The translations under genes were made by a program, and so were the position numbers. The notes under the pieces were generated by a model. It saw nothing but the letters and a program-made list of their open reading frames with translations. It was not told the DNA's origin and did not search any database. Positions 22,305 through 31,594 of a stretch of DNA of 40,897 nucleotides are shown here, one piece after another. The stretch comes from an uncultured Anaerolineae bacterium (GTDB taxonomy: Bacteria > Chloroflexota > Anaerolineae > Anaerolineales > Villigracilaceae): the NCBI GenBank assembly GCA_903838415.1, contig CAILYI010000279.1, positions 75,270 to 116,166 on the forward strand. Direction: 5' to 3'. How positions within the stretch are numbered: position 1 is the first letter of the stretch; each line of letters starts with the position of its first letter.

Positions 22305-23438
22305 ATGGATTGGGCATTAATCCTTGAATGGGTGATTAAGTCGTTCATCCTGGTCATGATGCTGTTGACGGGTTTTGCGTACCTGACCTGGTATGAGCGT
22401 AAGGCGCTTTCGCGCATGCAAGTGCGTTATGGGCCGAACCGCGCCGGTAAATTTGGTTTGTTGCAGCCGATTGCGGATGCCGTCAAACTGATTTTTAAAG
22501 AAGAATTGATCCCCGATCAGGCTGAGAAGGCATTGTTCATTCTCGCGCCGATCGTGACGGTCGTTCCGGCGGTGGTCATTACCGCCACGGTACCGTGGGG
22601 ACCAAGTTTTCAGATCTTTGGGCGCACGATCAATCTGTATATTGCCAATATCGATGTCGGCGTGCTGTATGTGACGGCGATAGCATCGATTGCGGTGTAT
22701 GGGATCGTGCTGGCGGGTTGGTCGAGCAATAACAAGTACGCCATGTTGGGCGGTTTGCGCTCCACGGCTCAGATGGTGAGTTACGAACTGGCGCTGGGGC
22801 TGTCCTTTGTGGCGGTCATCCTGCTCTCCGGCTCGATGAATATGCTTGCCATCGTCGAAGCGCAGAAAAATGTCTGGTTTGCGGTGCTTCAGCCGACGGG
22901 CGCGGTCGTTTTCTTGATCGCAACCCTGGCGGAACTCAACCGCGCGCCGTTTGACATGCCGGAAGCCGAGCAGGAATTGACTGCTGGTTACCATGTCGAA
23001 TACTCGGGCATGAAGTTTGCGCTATTTTTCATGGCTGAATACACCAAGATGATCGCCATTTCTGCGATTTCGGCAACGATTTTCTTTGGCGGCTACCGCG
23101 AATTCTGGTTCTTGAAAGACACCTTCCTGAGCGTTGATCGTTTTGCCTTGCTCGGGCCGATTTACATGTTTTTAAAAATCGTCGTGCTGTTGTTTGGGAT
23201 GATCTGGGCGCGCGCTACGCTGCCCCGCATCCGTTATGACCGCCTGATGTCCTTTGGCTGGAAGGCCATGCTGCCGCTTTCGCTGGCTGTCGTGCTGGTT
23301 TCGGCGATGGGAATTGCGCTGGCGCAGATCAACCCCTTGTTTATCTGGCTGATCCCGATTGTGTCCGTTTTGCTGGGTTTTCTGACGATAGGATTGGTGG
23401 ATAATTCTTTACGGAGGAAAGCTTATGCGGCTCGTTGA
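22305..23438 (+). CDS. nuoH: NADH-quinone oxidoreductase subunit H
   Basis: A 377-residue, eight- or nine-helix membrane subunit at the heel of Complex I that forms the quinone tunnel and joins the peripheral arm to the antiporter-like chain. The motifs ERKALSRMQVRYGPNRAG (about 27-44) and AELNRAPFDMPEAEQELTAG (about 209-228) hold the conserved charged residues. GAGGAGG precedes the ATG at 22305. Its 3' end overlaps nuoI by 14 bases. It ends in a Lys/Arg-containing tail RRKAYAAR. Confidence 0.98.
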   Translation: MDWALILEWVIKSFILVMMLLTGFAYLTWYERKALSRMQVRYGPNRAGKFGLLQPIADAVKLIFKEELIPDQAEKALFILAPIVTVVPAVVITATVPWGPSFQIFGRTINLYIANIDVGVLYVTAIASIAVYGIVLAGWSSNNKYAMLGGLRSTAQMVSYELALGLSFVAVILLSGSMNMLAIVEAQKNVWFAVLQPTGAVVFLIATLAELNRAPFDMPEAEQELTAGYHVEYSGMKFALFFMAEYTKMIAISAISATIFFGGYREFWFLKDTFLSVDRFALLGPIYMFLKIVVLLFGMIWARATLPRIRYDRLMSFGWKAMLPLSLAVVLVSAMGIALAQINPLFIWLIPIVSVLLGFLTIGLVDNSLRRKAYAAR

Positions 23439-23943
23439 ACCTTTCCTTGAGATGATTGGTGGTTTAAAAACCACCCTGTTCATGATGTTTGAAAAACCGG
23501 TGACGGTTCAATATCCGGAAGAAAAACGTCAGGTTTCCAATCGTTTCCGTGGACGTCATGAACTCAAACGCTATGACAATGGTCTCGAAAAATGTATCGG
23601 CTGCGCTTTGTGCGCCGCGGCCTGCCCGGCAGACGCGATTTTCGTCGAAGCGGCAGAAAATACCGATGAAAAGCGATTTTCACCCGGTGAGCGTTATGCC
23701 AGCACCTATGAAATCAACATGCTGCGCTGTATCTATTGCGGTTTTTGTGAAGATGCCTGCCCGACTGAGGCGGTTGTGCTGGGTGACAATTACGAATTGA
23801 CTTTCCTTGCCCGTCGGGACGCCATCTACACCAAAGAAATGCTCATCGACTCTGTGGCGCCGGGCGGCTTCGCCACGCCGCAGGTGACGGAACCAGGCAA
23901 ATTCAACCGCTCGGTGCCCGAAATGAAAGATCCGCAAGATTAG
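23425..23943 (+). CDS. nuoI: NADH-quinone oxidoreductase subunit I (two 4Fe-4S)
   Basis: A 172-residue ferredoxin-like subunit with clusters N6a and N6b. The motifs are CIGCALCAAACP (Cys57, 60, 63, 67) and CIYCGFCEDACP (Cys102, 105, 108, 112), with VE and TEAVVLG after them. An N-terminal amphipathic stretch (VEPFLEMIGGLKTTLFMMF) lies on the membrane arm. The ATG is inside nuoH, with AGGA just upstream (GGAGGAAAGCTT), which decides the start. The C-terminal tail after residue 140 is unconserved. Confidence 0.97.
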   Translation: MRLVEPFLEMIGGLKTTLFMMFEKPVTVQYPEEKRQVSNRFRGRHELKRYDNGLEKCIGCALCAAACPADAIFVEAAENTDEKRFSPGERYASTYEINMLRCIYCGFCEDACPTEAVVLGDNYELTFLARRDAIYTKEMLIDSVAPGGFATPQVTEPGKFNRSVPEMKDPQD

Positions 23944-23957
23944 CGCAAAGGTGACCA

Positions 23958-24473
23958 ATGTCCGGTGAATTGATCCTGTTTTTTATCCTTGCTCTGACCG
24001 CCATTGCGACGGCAGCCGGTATGCTGACAAGCAGCAATGCGGTGTATGCGGCGCTGTACCTTGTGCTGAATTTTGGCACGGTGGCTATCTTCTACCTGAT
24101 GCTTGGTTCGCCATTCATCGCGCTTTCGCAGGTGACGGTTTACGGTGGCGCGATCATGGTGTTGTTCCTGTTCGTGATCATGCTGCTGGGTGTGGAAAAA
24201 ATCCCCGCTGAATTTGGCTGGAAGAAATCCCTGCCCGCGATTGCCCTGGGAATTGCCCTGATTGCGGAAGTGGCCTACCTGGTTTCTCAGAAAGTAGCCA
24301 GCACCGCGCTTGAAACCGCTTCGACAGTGGCCCAGGCAGCCCCATCCCCGTTGGCGAACAAGCTGTTCACAGTCTACTTGCTGCCATTTGAAGTAACGTC
24401 CATTTTGCTGCTGGTTGCGATGGTTGGCGCCATTGTGCTGACCAAGCAGGAAAAGAAAGGAGAGCGGGGTTAA
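23958..24473 (+). CDS. nuoJ: NADH-quinone oxidoreductase subunit J
   Basis: A 171-residue membrane subunit with five helices that takes part in the central hydrophilic axis of the membrane arm. The third helix has the conserved bulge segment around [20 protein letters not shown] with Tyr-Gly-Gly, characteristic of NuoJ, and MLLGVEK follows. Between helices 4 and 5 is a Thr/Ala-rich loop. It follows nuoI by 14 bases and is one base from nuoK. Confidence 0.95.
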   Translation: MSGELILFFILALTAIATAAGMLTSSNAVYAALYLVLNFGTVAIFYLMLGSPFIALSQVTVYGGAIMVLFLFVIMLLGVEKIPAEFGWKKSLPAIALGIALIAEVAYLVSQKVASTALETASTVAQAAPSPLANKLFTVYLLPFEVTSILLLVAMVGAIVLTKQEKKGERG

Positions 24474-24474
24474 C

Positions 24475-24795
24475 ATGATCCCTGTCAACTATTACCTCGC
24501 ACTTTCTGCAATATTGTTCACCATGGGTGCGATGGGCGTCTTGTTACGCCGGAACGCGCTGGTAATCTTCATGTCGATTGAGCTGATGCTCAACGCCGCC
24601 AACCTGGCTTTTGTGGCCTTCGCCCGCATGTATTCCACGCTGAACGATTATTCCGTCTTCAACGGGCAAATCTTCGTGTTTTTCGTGATGACCGTCGCGG
24701 CGGCGGAAGTGGCAGTCGGCCTGGCGCTGATCGTGACCATTTTCCGTTCACGGCAAAGCATCGACGTTGACCAACTGAACAGCCTGAAGGGATAA
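24475..24795 (+). CDS. nuoK: NADH-quinone oxidoreductase subunit K
   Basis: A 106-residue, three-helix membrane subunit related to MrpC of cation antiporters. Helix 2 holds the conserved glutamate in [18 protein letters not shown] (Glu at about residue 37), and helix 3 a second one in [17 protein letters not shown]; both lie on the proton path. AAAGGAG lies in the end of nuoJ, giving coupled translation. The family's usual length is about 100 residues. Confidence 0.97.
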   Translation: MIPVNYYLALSAILFTMGAMGVLLRRNALVIFMSIELMLNAANLAFVAFARMYSTLNDYSVFNGQIFVFFVMTVAAAEVAVGLALIVTIFRSRQSIDVDQLNSLKG

Positions 24796-24801
24796 ATACT
24801 T

Positions 24802-26904
24802 ATGGAAAATACTTCTGGCCTGTTCTTTGTTCTGGTTCCCTGGATAGTTTATCTCCCGGTCCTCGGGTTGTTGATCAACCTGACGATTGGCTCCAAGCTT
24901 GGCGAAAAAGGCGTCGGCACGGTTGCGGCTTCAGCTTCAGGGCTGGCCTTCGTCGTGGCGCTGCTCCAGGTCTATTCGCTGAGTCTCTCCCCCGAAGGGG
25001 CGACCGTCAAAGTTGCAGATTGGATCCACATCGGCAACCTAGCGATTGATTGGACTTTCCGCGTGGATACGCTTTCGGCGACGATGATGATGGTTGTCAG
25101 CGGCGTCGGCACGCTCATCCACATCTACGCCATCGGATATATGCACGAGGATGTGCGCTTCAAGAAGGACGAGGGCCGTTACCGCCGCTTTTTCGTCTTT
25201 TTGAACCTGTTCATCGCCATGATGATGGTTTTGGTCAGCGGCAACTCGTACATGATGCTGTTTGTCGGCTGGGAAGGTGTGGGGCTGTGTTCCTTCCTGC
25301 TGATCGGTTTCTGGTACGACATGGATACGCTGGGTCGACCGTCGTTTGCCAATTCCAATGCCGCCAAGAAAGCCTTCATTACCAACCGCGTCGGCGATTT
25401 TGGTTTCCTGATTGCCGCGTTCTTGATGTTCTGGTATTTCGGCTCCACCAACTTTGACCTGGTTTTTGCCAAAGTTGCGGAAGTCGCCCAGGCGACGCCC
25501 TGGGTCATCACCGCCATTACCATCACCCTGCTGGTGGGTGTGGCCGGTAAATCCGCGCAAATTCCGCTTTACATCTGGCTGCCGGATGCCATGGCAGGCC
25601 CCACGCCGGTCTCCGCGCTGATCCATGCGGCCACGATGGTTACGGCTGGCGTTTATCTGGTGACCCGCTCCGCGCCGATTTACATGCACAGTCACGATGG
25701 GCAGTATATCGTCGCCACGATCGGGGCGGTTACGGCCCTTTTTGCGGCGACCATCGCTGTCGGTCAGTACGATATTAAAAAGGTTTTGGCCTACTCCACC
25801 ATCAGCCAGTTGGGCTTCATGGTGGCGGCGGTCGGCATGGGTGCGTATGTCGCCGGGATGTTCCACCTTATTACGCACGCATTTTTCAAGGCTTTGTTAT
25901 TCCTTTCGGCCGGTTCCGTTATTTTGGGCATGGAGCGCGGACATCATCACCTGCCGCATGGCGATCATCACGAGGTCTTTGATCCCGGTGACATGCGTAA
26001 TATGGGTGGGCTGCGCAAGACCATGCCGGTGACCTTCTGGGTGTATATGATCGGCACGCTGGCGCTGGCAGGGATTTTCCCCTTTGCCGGGTTCTGGTCG
26101 AAGGATGAAATTCTGCTCGACGCCGCCAAAGTATTCCCGCATGTTTACATTATGCTGGCGATTGCGGCCTTCTTCACGGCCTTTTACATGGGCCGCCAGA
26201 TTTGGATGGTTTTCTTTGGGGAAGCCCGGCATGCCGCGGCCTCGCACGCCGAGGAAAGCCCCAATGTCATCACCATCCCGTTGATGATTTTGGCTGCGCT
26301 CTCCGTTTTGGGTGGCGCGCTCAATCTGCCGTACGTTCACACACTGACCAACTGGCTTGAGCATACTGTCAAGATTGTCGAGCACGAAGGTGAAGTTGCG
26401 GCCTGGCTCCAGGTTTCGTGGGGTGGATTGAATCCGCTCGTGGCGATTATTTCGACGGTTGCGGCGTTGCTGGCCATCTATTTCTCGTGGCTGCTTTACA
26501 TGCGCACTCCGCTCAAGGCCGGTCAGCCTGACCCGTTGAAGAAAATGCTTGGCCCGGTCTTCACCGGCATGGAAAATAAGTGGTTTATCGACGAAGCCTA
26601 CAAGTTTGTCATTATTGAACGCTACGTTGATCTGGCCCGTTTCCTGGCCCAAAAAGTGGATTGGGACTTCTGGCATGAGTGGTTCCATGATGAAGTCATC
26701 GCCAAAGGTTTTGTCGGTCTGACCCGCTTCCTGGCTGACCCGGTTGACCTGGGCGTGGTGGACAAAGTATCCAAAGTACTTGCTGATGCAGTGCAATCTT
26801 CTGCAAATTCCTTGCGCAAAATCCAGAATGGCTTTGTGCGCAGTTATGCCCTGTCAGTGTTGCTGGGCGTGGTGGCCATCCTCGGCTACCTACTTTTGAA
26901 ATAA
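24802..26904 (+). CDS. nuoL: NADH-quinone oxidoreductase subunit L (antiporter-like)
   Basis: A 700-residue distal proton-pumping subunit with about 16 helices. Antiporter motifs include VGWEGVGLCSFLLIGFWY with the key glutamate (about 153-170), GKSAQIPLYIWLPDAMAGPT with the conserved lysine, and SALIHAATMVTAGVY. The FWSKDEIL loop is also present. The C-terminal part beyond residue 560 should supply the long lateral helix and last membrane span. The loop at about 377-392 is enlarged and His-rich (HHHLPHGDHHE) before DMRNMGGL. Six bases after nuoK. Confidence 0.97.
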   Translation: MENTSGLFFVLVPWIVYLPVLGLLINLTIGSKLGEKGVGTVAASASGLAFVVALLQVYSLSLSPEGATVKVADWIHIGNLAIDWTFRVDTLSATMMMVVSGVGTLIHIYAIGYMHEDVRFKKDEGRYRRFFVFLNLFIAMMMVLVSGNSYMMLFVGWEGVGLCSFLLIGFWYDMDTLGRPSFANSNAAKKAFITNRVGDFGFLIAAFLMFWYFGSTNFDLVFAKVAEVAQATPWVITAITITLLVGVAGKSAQIPLYIWLPDAMAGPTPVSALIHAATMVTAGVYLVTRSAPIYMHSHDGQYIVATIGAVTALFAATIAVGQYDIKKVLAYSTISQLGFMVAAVGMGAYVAGMFHLITHAFFKALLFLSAGSVILGMERGHHHLPHGDHHEVFDPGDMRNMGGLRKTMPVTFWVYMIGTLALAGIFPFAGFWSKDEILLDAAKVFPHVYIMLAIAAFFTAFYMGRQIWMVFFGEARHAAASHAEESPNVITIPLMILAALSVLGGALNLPYVHTLTNWLEHTVKIVEHEGEVAAWLQVSWGGLNPLVAIISTVAALLAIYFSWLLYMRTPLKAGQPDPLKKMLGPVFTGMENKWFIDEAYKFVIIERYVDLARFLAQKVDWDFWHEWFHDEVIAKGFVGLTRFLADPVDLGVVDKVSKVLADAVQSSANSLRKIQNGFVRSYALSVLLGVVAILGYLLLK

Positions 26905-26921
26905 GGCTGAGAGGACGCACT

Positions 26922-28442
26922 ATGAACTTTTTGTTGGAACCCCTCACTCTGGTGACCTTCTTCCCGTTGGTCGGTGTGCTCGTGCTTCTGTTTATCAACT
27001 CGGAAGCCAAGAACACCATCCGTTGGACGGCACTGGTCACCGCGCTCCTTAATTTTGTTATTTCTTTGTGGGCGCTGTCGATGTTCAACGCCGCCAACCC
27101 CGATCTCCAGTTGGTCTCCCAACATAGCTGGATCCAGGTGGCGGGTTGGAATATTCAATATTACCTGGCAGTGGATGGACTGAGCATCCTGCTCGTCTTG
27201 CTGACCACTTTCCTGACCCCGATCGCCATCTTGTCGACCTGGACGGCTGTTGATGAGCGCGTCAAGGATTTCATGATGTTCTTCCTGATGCTGGAAGTGG
27301 GCATGCTGGGCGTTTTTCTCGCGCAGGATCTATTCCTGTTCTACATTTTCTGGGAATTTACCCTGGTCCCGATGTACTTCCTGATCGGTATCTGGGGTGG
27401 CCCGCGCCGCTTGTATGCCGCCGTCAAATTCTTCCTGTACACGATGGCTGGTTCCATTTTGATGCTGCTCGCCATCCTATGGCTGGGCGTCAATCAGGGC
27501 ACTTTCACCATGCCTGATTTGATCGCCAAAGGCAACATCCCCGCGGATATCCAGATGTGGCTGTTCGTCGCCTTTGCGGCGGCTTTCGCCATCAAGGTTC
27601 CGATGTGGCCGCTGCACTCCTGGTTGCCCGACGCCCACGTGGAGGCTCCTACCGCCGGTTCCGTCATCCTGGCCGGTGTCTTGCTCAAAATGGGTACGTA
27701 CGGTTTCCTGCGCTTCAACTTGCAGTTGTTCCCCGAGGCCGCAGTCAAAGCCGCTCCCACGATCGCCGTCCTGGCCGTGATTGGCATCTTGTACGGCGCG
27801 GCGGTTTCGTACTCGCAGAAGGACGTCAAGAAACTGGTTGCGTATTCATCGGTTAGCCACCTGGGTTTCGTCATGCTCGGCCTGTTCGCGCTGAACGCTC
27901 AGGGTGTTGAAGGCGCCATTTTGCAGATGATTAACCACGGTCTGAGCACCGGGGCCTTGTTCTTGCTCGTCGGCATGATCTACGAGCAGACTCACACCCG
28001 CGAAATCGCCGTTTACGGTGGCCTGTGGAAAATCACCCCGATTTTTGGCTCGCTGATGCTGATCGTTTCGCTTTCATCGATGGGCCTGCCCGGTTTGAAT
28101 GGTTTCGTGGGTGAATTCACCATTTTGCTGGGCGCCTTCGGCTCGAAGGCTTTCGGCACCCCCTGGTATGCCATCCTGTCGGCGGCTGGCGTCATTTTGG
28201 CCGCGATTTATATCCTGTACATGTTCCAGAAAATGTTCCTCGGCCCGGTCGGCTCCATCGTGGAAGAAGTCAAGCACCACGGTCACGCCCTGCGCGATCT
28301 GAACTGGCGCGAAATCGTGACGCTCCTGCCCCTGCTGATTTTCATCTTCTGGATTGGCCTTTATCCTGCGCCTTTCTTCAATTTGATGGCGCCCGCCGTT
28401 GAAAAATTGCTCATCCCGTTTAAGGCCATCCTTGGCGGCTAG
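26922..28442 (+). CDS. nuoM: NADH-quinone oxidoreductase subunit M (antiporter-like)
   Basis: A 506-residue antiporter-like subunit with 14 helices. The conserved glutamate is in FWEFTLVPMYFLIGIWGG (about 142-159), the lysine and motif region in PLHSWLPDAHVEAPTAGSVI (about 231-250), and the loop histidines in MINHGLSTGALFLLVG. A GAGAGGA sequence 11 bases upstream of the ATG acts as Shine-Dalgarno. Its end is followed by a 44-base gap, the longest within the operon, which holds a hairpin. Confidence 0.97.
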   Translation: MNFLLEPLTLVTFFPLVGVLVLLFINSEAKNTIRWTALVTALLNFVISLWALSMFNAANPDLQLVSQHSWIQVAGWNIQYYLAVDGLSILLVLLTTFLTPIAILSTWTAVDERVKDFMMFFLMLEVGMLGVFLAQDLFLFYIFWEFTLVPMYFLIGIWGGPRRLYAAVKFFLYTMAGSILMLLAILWLGVNQGTFTMPDLIAKGNIPADIQMWLFVAFAAAFAIKVPMWPLHSWLPDAHVEAPTAGSVILAGVLLKMGTYGFLRFNLQLFPEAAVKAAPTIAVLAVIGILYGAAVSYSQKDVKKLVAYSSVSHLGFVMLGLFALNAQGVEGAILQMINHGLSTGALFLLVGMIYEQTHTREIAVYGGLWKITPIFGSLMLIVSLSSMGLPGLNGFVGEFTILLGAFGSKAFGTPWYAILSAAGVILAAIYILYMFQKMFLGPVGSIVEEVKHHGHALRDLNWREIVTLLPLLIFIFWIGLYPAPFFNLMAPAVEKLLIPFKAILGG

Positions 28443-28453
28443 GGAATGACTGA

Positions 28454-28475
28454 AGTAACGACCCGAGTCGTTACT
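28454..28475 (+). promoter_or_regulatory. Hairpin in the nuoM-nuoN gap
   Basis: A perfect 9-bp stem AGTAACGAC/GTCGTTACT with the 4-base loop CCGA ends 2-3 bases before the Shine-Dalgarno GGAG of nuoN. There is no T-run, so it is not a terminator; mRNA processing or control of nuoN translation is possible. Confidence 0.6.
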
Positions 28476-28486
28476 GTGGAGTGGAT

Positions 28487-29932
28487 ATGACTCAAACTGA
28501 TTTCTACACCATCCTCCCGGTCATTGTGTTGACCGTCTGGGCCTGTGCTCTCCTTCTGGTGGATTTATTTATCCCGAAGGAGAGCAAGGGGTTGACGGCG
28601 CTGCTCGCTGCCATTGGCCTGGCCCTGACGACAGGCTTCAGCCTGACCCAAATTGGACGCGAGTCCATCGGGTTCAACGGAATGGTTGTGCTGGATGGTT
28701 TTTCCAATTTTCTAAGCACCCTGTTTTTGCTGACAGGTTTGTTCGGCGTGGCCGTGGCCTATGGTTATTTGCGCCGCATGAAGATTGAACGCGGCGAGTA
28801 TTACGTCATCATGCTCTTCAGCATCGTCGGTATGATCTTGATGTCGCAAGCTACGGACTTGATCGTCACCTTCCTCGCGCTGGAACTGCTCTCCATCCCG
28901 TTGTATGTCCTGGCGGCGTTTGCCTATCCTCGCACCGAATCTGAAGAAGCGGGCGTCAAGTACTTCCTGTTGGGTGCTTTCGCCACCGGATTTGTCGTCT
29001 ACGGCATCGCGCTGGTGTTTGGCGCAACCGGCTCGACGGATTTGGCCAAAATTGTCGCCGCTGTGGCTGGTGGAACTGCCAGCACCCCGCTTCTGTTGAG
29101 CGGTGCGGCGCTGATGCTGGTCGGCTTCGGCTTCAAAGTTGGCGTCGTCCCCTTCCACATGTGGACGCCGGATGTCTATCAGGGCGCGCCCACTTCGGTC
29201 ACCGCCTTCATGGCTGCGGGCGCCAAGGCTGCCGGTTTTGCCGCACTCCTGCGCATCTTTGCCAGCGCCTTTCCATCCCTCGCAACCGATTTGATGCCTG
29301 TTTTGGCGGTCCTGTCCGCGCTTTCGATGATTGTCGGCAACGTCATCGCCATTGCCCAGACCGACATCAAGCGCATGCTGGCTTATTCCAGCATCGCCCA
29401 GGCCGGATACATCCTGATGGCTTTTGTACCGTTTGCGGATGAAAAAGTGCGCCTGACTTCTGTCGCGGCCGGGCTGTTCTACCTTTTCGCTTACACTATC
29501 ACCAGCTTCGGTTCGTGGGGAGTTGTGATCGCGCTCGAAAAAGCCGAGGGAAAAGGTCTCGCCATCGCAGATTACGCCGGTTTGGGGAAGAAATATCCGC
29601 TGCTGGCTGCCGCCATGACCATATTCATGCTCTCGCTGACCGGTCTGCCGCCTACGCTTGGCCTGGTCGGGAAGATTTACCTGTTCCGCGCCGTGATGGA
29701 AGGTGGCGTGTACTGGCTGGCGCTTGTCGGCGTGGTGACATCGCTCATTTCCGCATATTACTATCTGCGTGTGGTTGTCACAATGTACATGAAAGATGGC
29801 GAACCGCAGGTTACGCGCGAAACCTGGCTGGAACTCGCGATTGGCGCCTCCGCCGTGTTGACGGTGGTCATCAGCCTGGTGCCTCAGCCGCTGTTTGCTT
29901 GGGCCTCGCAGGCCATTTTGAAATTGTTTTAG
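28487..29932 (+). CDS. nuoN: NADH-quinone oxidoreductase subunit N (antiporter-like)
   Basis: A 481-residue antiporter-like subunit with 14 helices, nearest to the quinone-side membrane subunits. The motifs are FLALELLSIPLYVLAAFAYP with the conserved glutamate, FKVGVVPFHMWTPDVYQGAP with the lysine, and DIKRMLAYSSIAQAGYILM. The ATG at 28487 is preferred because GGAG is 5-6 bases upstream; a GTG two codons earlier overlaps that GGAG. It is the last gene of the nuo operon; the terminator begins 16 bases after the stop. Confidence 0.97.
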   Translation: MTQTDFYTILPVIVLTVWACALLLVDLFIPKESKGLTALLAAIGLALTTGFSLTQIGRESIGFNGMVVLDGFSNFLSTLFLLTGLFGVAVAYGYLRRMKIERGEYYVIMLFSIVGMILMSQATDLIVTFLALELLSIPLYVLAAFAYPRTESEEAGVKYFLLGAFATGFVVYGIALVFGATGSTDLAKIVAAVAGGTASTPLLLSGAALMLVGFGFKVGVVPFHMWTPDVYQGAPTSVTAFMAAGAKAAGFAALLRIFASAFPSLATDLMPVLAVLSALSMIVGNVIAIAQTDIKRMLAYSSIAQAGYILMAFVPFADEKVRLTSVAAGLFYLFAYTITSFGSWGVVIALEKAEGKGLAIADYAGLGKKYPLLAAAMTIFMLSLTGLPPTLGLVGKIYLFRAVMEGGVYWLALVGVVTSLISAYYYLRVVVTMYMKDGEPQVTRETWLELAIGASAVLTVVISLVPQPLFAWASQAILKLF

Positions 29933-29947
29933 CGTTTGGTTGACTTC

Positions 29948-29985
29948 AAAAAAGTGGGCGGCAGATTTCTGCCGCCCACTTTTTT
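29948..29985. terminator. Bidirectional terminator at the end of the nuo operon
   Basis: A 17-bp perfect inverted repeat (29948-29964 and 29969-29985) with six A on the left, GTGGGCGGCAG core, 4-base loop and six T on the right. It ends the nuo transcript and, on the other strand, the convergent amidase gene, whose stop codon it touches. Confidence 0.93.
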
Positions 29986-31486
29986 ATGCTGGTAAGGTAT
30001 ATGCGAGCATCACCCAGCGGTTTGGACCGATTTGCCCCCAGCCGCTCAGTTCCCGGCTTAGCTCAAGGATTTCATCTTTGCGGACGACGCCCACCGCCGG
30101 GAAGTTCATTCCTGGCCCGGAGCGGACATTCAGCGAAGTCAAATTCACCTTGACTTTGCGCGTCAACTTGAACCCCACCGCCGCGACGGGTATGATCGCG
30201 CTGCGTTCAGTCCCCGGGTATTTGGGATCGTTGACCACGTCCTTCCAGGCATTCCAGAATATTTCCAGCGGATAAGCGTGCGCCTCGCCACTCATCTGGT
30301 TGGTATAAAGTGGATCATGGATGTAAACATTTTTCACATCCATGCCCACCAGCACGCCGAAATGCGGCCCATCGAAGGATTTTTCCGTCAGCCCGGCCTG
30401 CTCGAAGACCTTGTAGCGCATCGACAGGACGAGCGGTTTCCCGGATGCCAGCGCCCCAAACAGATCCTGGATCGACAGCAGCGTGCGGATTTCCGTCAGC
30501 ACGCCCAGTTTGCCCAGCTTACTGCTTAATTGGGCAGCACTCAAGAATGAATTTGCGGCAGGCGCAATGCTTGCGTAAAACTCATCGGGCGTCATTTGGC
30601 TGTTGAGATACGCCTTCAGCAGCATGCTGGCGGACGCTGCGCCGCAGTCAAGATGACTGGCTTCGGCGCCGGTTGTCAGCAGCGAAATATAGGGCACGGG
30701 CAGCAGCACCATCGGTTTGAAAGCGGTGCTCCAGGTGTATTCGGCAGATTGACCGTTATCCAGATTTTCGACTCGATAGTGCGTTGTAATGTTGATGGGC
30801 GGATTGTTCTCGGGTGTTGGGTCCGGCGGTGGAGTTGGCGTGGGTGTCGGGGGCGGTGGGGGCGTGACGACTCCGCCATTCGCCAGAGTCGCCACATCGA
30901 GACGGAACTGTTCCATCGGGAAAGCGGGGCCCGGATCCCATTTTCGCTTCGGCGCGATATCGTCATGTCCAAGAATCTCGCGGAAGCCGTAGATCCGCAC
31001 AAGCGCCGCCGCCACTTCCGCCGCAGTTTTTAATTGAATATCGGTATATTTGTGCCAACCATACATCACGGACGGATAGGCTTTGTGTGGTGCCACGAGC
31101 ACTTCAGAATCAGGGTAAACCTTTCCGAAGTACGAAATCCACTGATTGCCGCTGCGTTTCATCATCCCGGCGTTATCCAGCTCAATCCCAACGGAATACT
31201 GATTTAAGCTCGAATAGCTATTCCATGTGCTCGCGCCCGCGTGCCAGGCGATGATATTGAAAGGAACAAGCTGCGCCACCTCGCCGTTGCGTCCAATCAC
31301 CAGGTGTGATGAAACCTGGCTGGACGGACTTGTCAGCCAGCTGACCGCCGCTTGAAAGCTTTGGCCTTCAGTATAGTGGATGACAATGAAGGCTTTCTCT
31401 TGCAGGGCCGCGCCATGATTGGGAGATGCCAGGAATTTGACGGGGATATTATTTTCAAGCACGAGCCGATCGCTAGCGACTTCCAT
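29984..31486 (-). CDS. N-acetylmuramoyl-L-alanine amidase with C39-like peptidase and SH3 domains
   Basis: A 500-residue, multi-domain peptidoglycan-active protein. Residues 14-200 are an amidase_2 (AmpD-like) zinc domain: His37 in IHYTEG, His174 in GHDDIAP and the Lys-x-Asp-Pro-Gly segment KWDPG. Residues 206-230 are a linker of Pro and Thr. Residues 255-430 form a papain-like C39-type domain with Cys281 (LDCGAASASM), His375 (GPHFGVLVGMD) and Asp391 (IHDPLY). Residues 445-498 are a bacterial SH3 domain (SLNVRSGPGMNFPAVG). No signal peptide is visible, odd for a wall enzyme, so it might act on recycled muropeptides, or use another exit route. Divergent from the HAD gene. Confidence 0.9.
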   Translation of the reverse strand: MEVASDRLVLENNIPVKFLASPNHGAALQEKAFIVIHYTEGQSFQAAVSWLTSPSSQVSSHLVIGRNGEVAQLVPFNIIAWHAGASTWNSYSSLNQYSVGIELDNAGMMKRSGNQWISYFGKVYPDSEVLVAPHKAYPSVMYGWHKYTDIQLKTAAEVAAALVRIYGFREILGHDDIAPKRKWDPGPAFPMEQFRLDVATLANGGVVTPPPPPTPTPTPPPDPTPENNPPINITTHYRVENLDNGQSAEYTWSTAFKPMVLLPVPYISLLTTGAEASHLDCGAASASMLLKAYLNSQMTPDEFYASIAPAANSFLSAAQLSSKLGKLGVLTEIRTLLSIQDLFGALASGKPLVLSMRYKVFEQAGLTEKSFDGPHFGVLVGMDVKNVYIHDPLYTNQMSGEAHAYPLEIFWNAWKDVVNDPKYPGTERSAIIPVAAVGFKLTRKVKVNLTSLNVRSGPGMNFPAVGVVRKDEILELSRELSGWGQIGPNRWVMLAYTLPA

Positions 31487-31594
31487 CTTTTTACCACCAT
31501 ATTCTTGCTGAAGAGTTTTGCGTTCTCATTAGTAATATTATGCATGAGATTCGGGTTCTCCGCAACTCAAAAAACGTTGGTACAATCAACAACT

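Noticed and set aside
25039..25878. Long open frame on the minus strand opposite nuoL (279 codons)
   Set aside because: Its product is low-complexity, rich in His, Gln, Arg and Asp, as expected of the complement of a membrane-protein gene, and it has no ribosome-binding site. nuoL is certain on the other strand.
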